Below, piece after piece: positions 4,330-5,347 of a DNA stretch of 5,347 nt. The notes beneath the pieces were generated by a model. It did no database searches. It had not been told where the DNA came from and saw only the letters and a list, made by a program, of their open reading frames with translations. Source of the DNA: Streptosporangiaceae bacterium (lineage in GTDB: Bacteria; Actinomycetota; Actinomycetes; Streptosporangiales; Streptosporangiaceae); assembly GCA_030043395.1 (NCBI GenBank), contig JASHXW010000486.1, positions 1 through 5,347 on the forward strand, written 5' to 3'. Position numbers and translations under genes: made by a program. Position 1 is the first letter of the stretch; each line of letters opens with the position of its first letter.

Positions 4330-5347
4330 TGCCGCCAGCACGTGCAGCGCGGCGAGCATTCCGGAGTCGGCGAACCAGAAGTCCCTGAAGTAGAAGTGGC
4401 CCGAGTGCTCGCCGCCGAAGATCGCGGCGCGCTCGGACATGACCGCCTTGATGAACGAGTGACCGACCCTGGTCCGCACCGGCGTGCCACCGTGCTCGGC
4501 CACGATCTCGGGAACCGCCTTGCTGGTGATCAGGTTGTGGATGATCGTGGCTCCCGGCTCGCGGGCCAGCTCGCGCACCGCGATCAGCGCGGTGAGGACC
4601 GACGGCGAGACGATCGCGCCGCGCTCGTCCACGACAAAGCACCGGTCGGCGTCACCGTCGAACGCAAGCCCGATGTCAGCCGATGACTCGGTGACGGCGC
4701 GCTGCAGGTCGACCAGGTTCGCCGGGTTGATCGGGTTGGCCTCGTGGTTCGGGAACGTCCCGTCGAGCTCGAAGTACAGCGGCACCAGGTCAACCGGCAG
4801 GCCCTGGAACACCTTCGGCACCGTGTGGCCGGCCATGCCGTTCCCGGCGTCGACGGCCACCTTCAGCGGCCGGATGGCGGAGAGGTTCACGAGCGACTTG
4901 AGGTAGTCGGCGTAGCCGGAGAGGAGGTCCTTCGAAGACACCTTGCCAGGCGTCTCCGCAATGGCGGAGGTGCCGGCGATCGCCATGTCGCGCACCTCGG
5001 CCAGCCCGGTCTCCTCGCCGACCGGCTTGGCGCCGGCCCGGCACAGCTTGATTCCGTTGTAGACGGCGGGGTTGTGGCTGGCCGTGATCATTGCCCCCGG
5101 GATGCCGAGGCTGCCGCTGCCGTAGTAGAGCATGTCGGTCGAGCCGAGCCCGCCGTCGACCACGTCGGCTCCCGCGGACGTGGCCCCGCGGGCGAAGGCG
5201 GCCGCGAGCGGAGCCGATGAGGTCCGCATGTCGTGCACGGTCACGACCGCCGGCGCCTGCGTCATGGTGGCGAACGCCGCGCCTACGGCCTCGGCGACCC
5301 CCTCGTCCAGCTCGGCCGGAACTATGCCGCGGATGTCATAAGCCTTG
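4018..5347 (-). CDS. manB: Phosphomannomutase/phosphoglucomutase (start outside window)
   Basis: 442 residues are visible, and the first, KAYDIRGIVPAELDEGVAEA, is the usual N-terminus, so only about 10-20 residues are missing. The enzyme interconverts mannose-6-P/mannose-1-P (and often glucose-6-P/glucose-1-P), feeding GDP-mannose, glycans and lipomannan-type envelope polymers in the cytosol. All four alpha-D-phosphohexomutase loops are present, numbered from the first visible residue. They are the phosphoserine loop TASHNP (Ser about 90, codon 5077-5079), the metal loop DGDADR (230-235, bases 4642-4659), the sugar-specificity loop GEHSGH (312-317, bases 4396-4413) and the phosphate-binding loop RPSNTEP (407-413, bases 4108-4128). 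The internal ATG at 5265 is not the start, because the conserved KAYDIRG lies upstream of it. Its last 104 codons are duplicated downstream at 3433-3747. The promoter is not in the window. Confidence 0.96.
   Translation of the reverse strand, partial: KAYDIRGIVPAELDEGVAEAVGAAFATMTQAPAVVTVHDMRTSSAPLAAAFARGATSAGADVVDGGLGSTDMLYYGSGSLGIPGAMITASHNPAVYNGIKLCRAGAKPVGEETGLAEVRDMAIAGTSAIAETPGKVSSKDLLSGYADYLKSLVNLSAIRPLKVAVDAGNGMAGHTVPKVFQGLPVDLVPLYFELDGTFPNHEANPINPANLVDLQRAVTESSADIGLAFDGDADRCFVVDERGAIVSPSVLTALIAVRELAREPGATIIHNLITSKAVPEIVAEHGGTPVRTRVGHSFIKAVMSERAAIFGGEHSGHFYFRDFWFADSGMLAALHVLAALGSQSGPLSGLLSQYSRYVSSGEINSEVSDQAEVMARVRQAFGGMPEVSADDLDGLTITGPDWWFNLRPSNTEPLLRLNVEADDDATLAKVTDEVLRIVRDDA

Noticed and set aside
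3659..4393. Plus-strand open frame of 244 codons with internal similarity to the plus-strand frame at 2967-3479
   Set aside because: The similarity simply mirrors the tandem duplication on the minus strand; it is the antisense of manB and the Trm112-like gene.
4018..5265. manB starting at the ATG at 5265
   Set aside because: The conserved KAYDIRG N-terminal motif continues in frame upstream to the window edge.

Overview
This is a high-GC window whose coding matches actinobacterial (Actinomycetota) families: a long-form adenosylhomocysteinase, a zinc-ribbon Trm112-like protein with a GTG start, an actinobacterial-type phosphomannomutase, and GC-rich third codon positions. I cannot name the genus. 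Streptosporangiales-like is only a guess.

Layout, left to right. Positions 1-158 (minus) are the N-terminus of a second, short/archaeal-type adenosylhomocysteinase, cut by the window edge. Positions 171-1616 (minus) are a complete canonical ahcY. Positions 1617-1794 are a divergent intergenic region with a 25-nt interrupted palindrome and a strong extended -10 promoter embedded in inverted repeats. Positions 1795-2193 (plus) are a small MerR-type regulator that appears to be read from a leaderless mRNA. From 2219 to the right edge everything is on the minus strand. In transcription order this is phosphomannomutase/phosphoglucomutase (manB, start just outside the window), Trm112-like copy A, a startless manB C-terminal fragment, Trm112-like copy B, and a CDF cation-efflux transporter.

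The central oddity is a 584/585-bp direct tandem duplication (about 3161-3744 and 3745-4329). Each unit carries the last ~104 codons of manB, a complete Trm112-like gene, and the first codons of the CDF gene. The breakpoint joins manB to the CDF gene inside a short shared A-A-L-G-encoding stretch, which suggests recombination at microhomology. By hand count the copies differ by about 6% in Trm112 and about 10% in the manB tail, and about three quarters of the changed manB-tail codons are synonymous. That pattern is not expected for a dead fragment drifting in place. It suggests the two units diverged as working genes before being joined (recombination between diverged alleles, or misassembly of two strains), or that the fragment is itself translated and selected.

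Functionally, ManB interconverts hexose 6- and 1-phosphates for GDP-mannose and cell-envelope glycans. AhcY removes S-adenosylhomocysteine and so sustains SAM-dependent methylation. The Trm112-like proteins are small zinc-ribbon proteins, related to a methyltransferase-activating family. The manB-to-sahH neighbourhood is conserved in actinobacteria, but the SIS-domain and manA genes that follow manB in Mycobacterium are absent here. I found no RNA genes, CRISPR, or insertion sequences.
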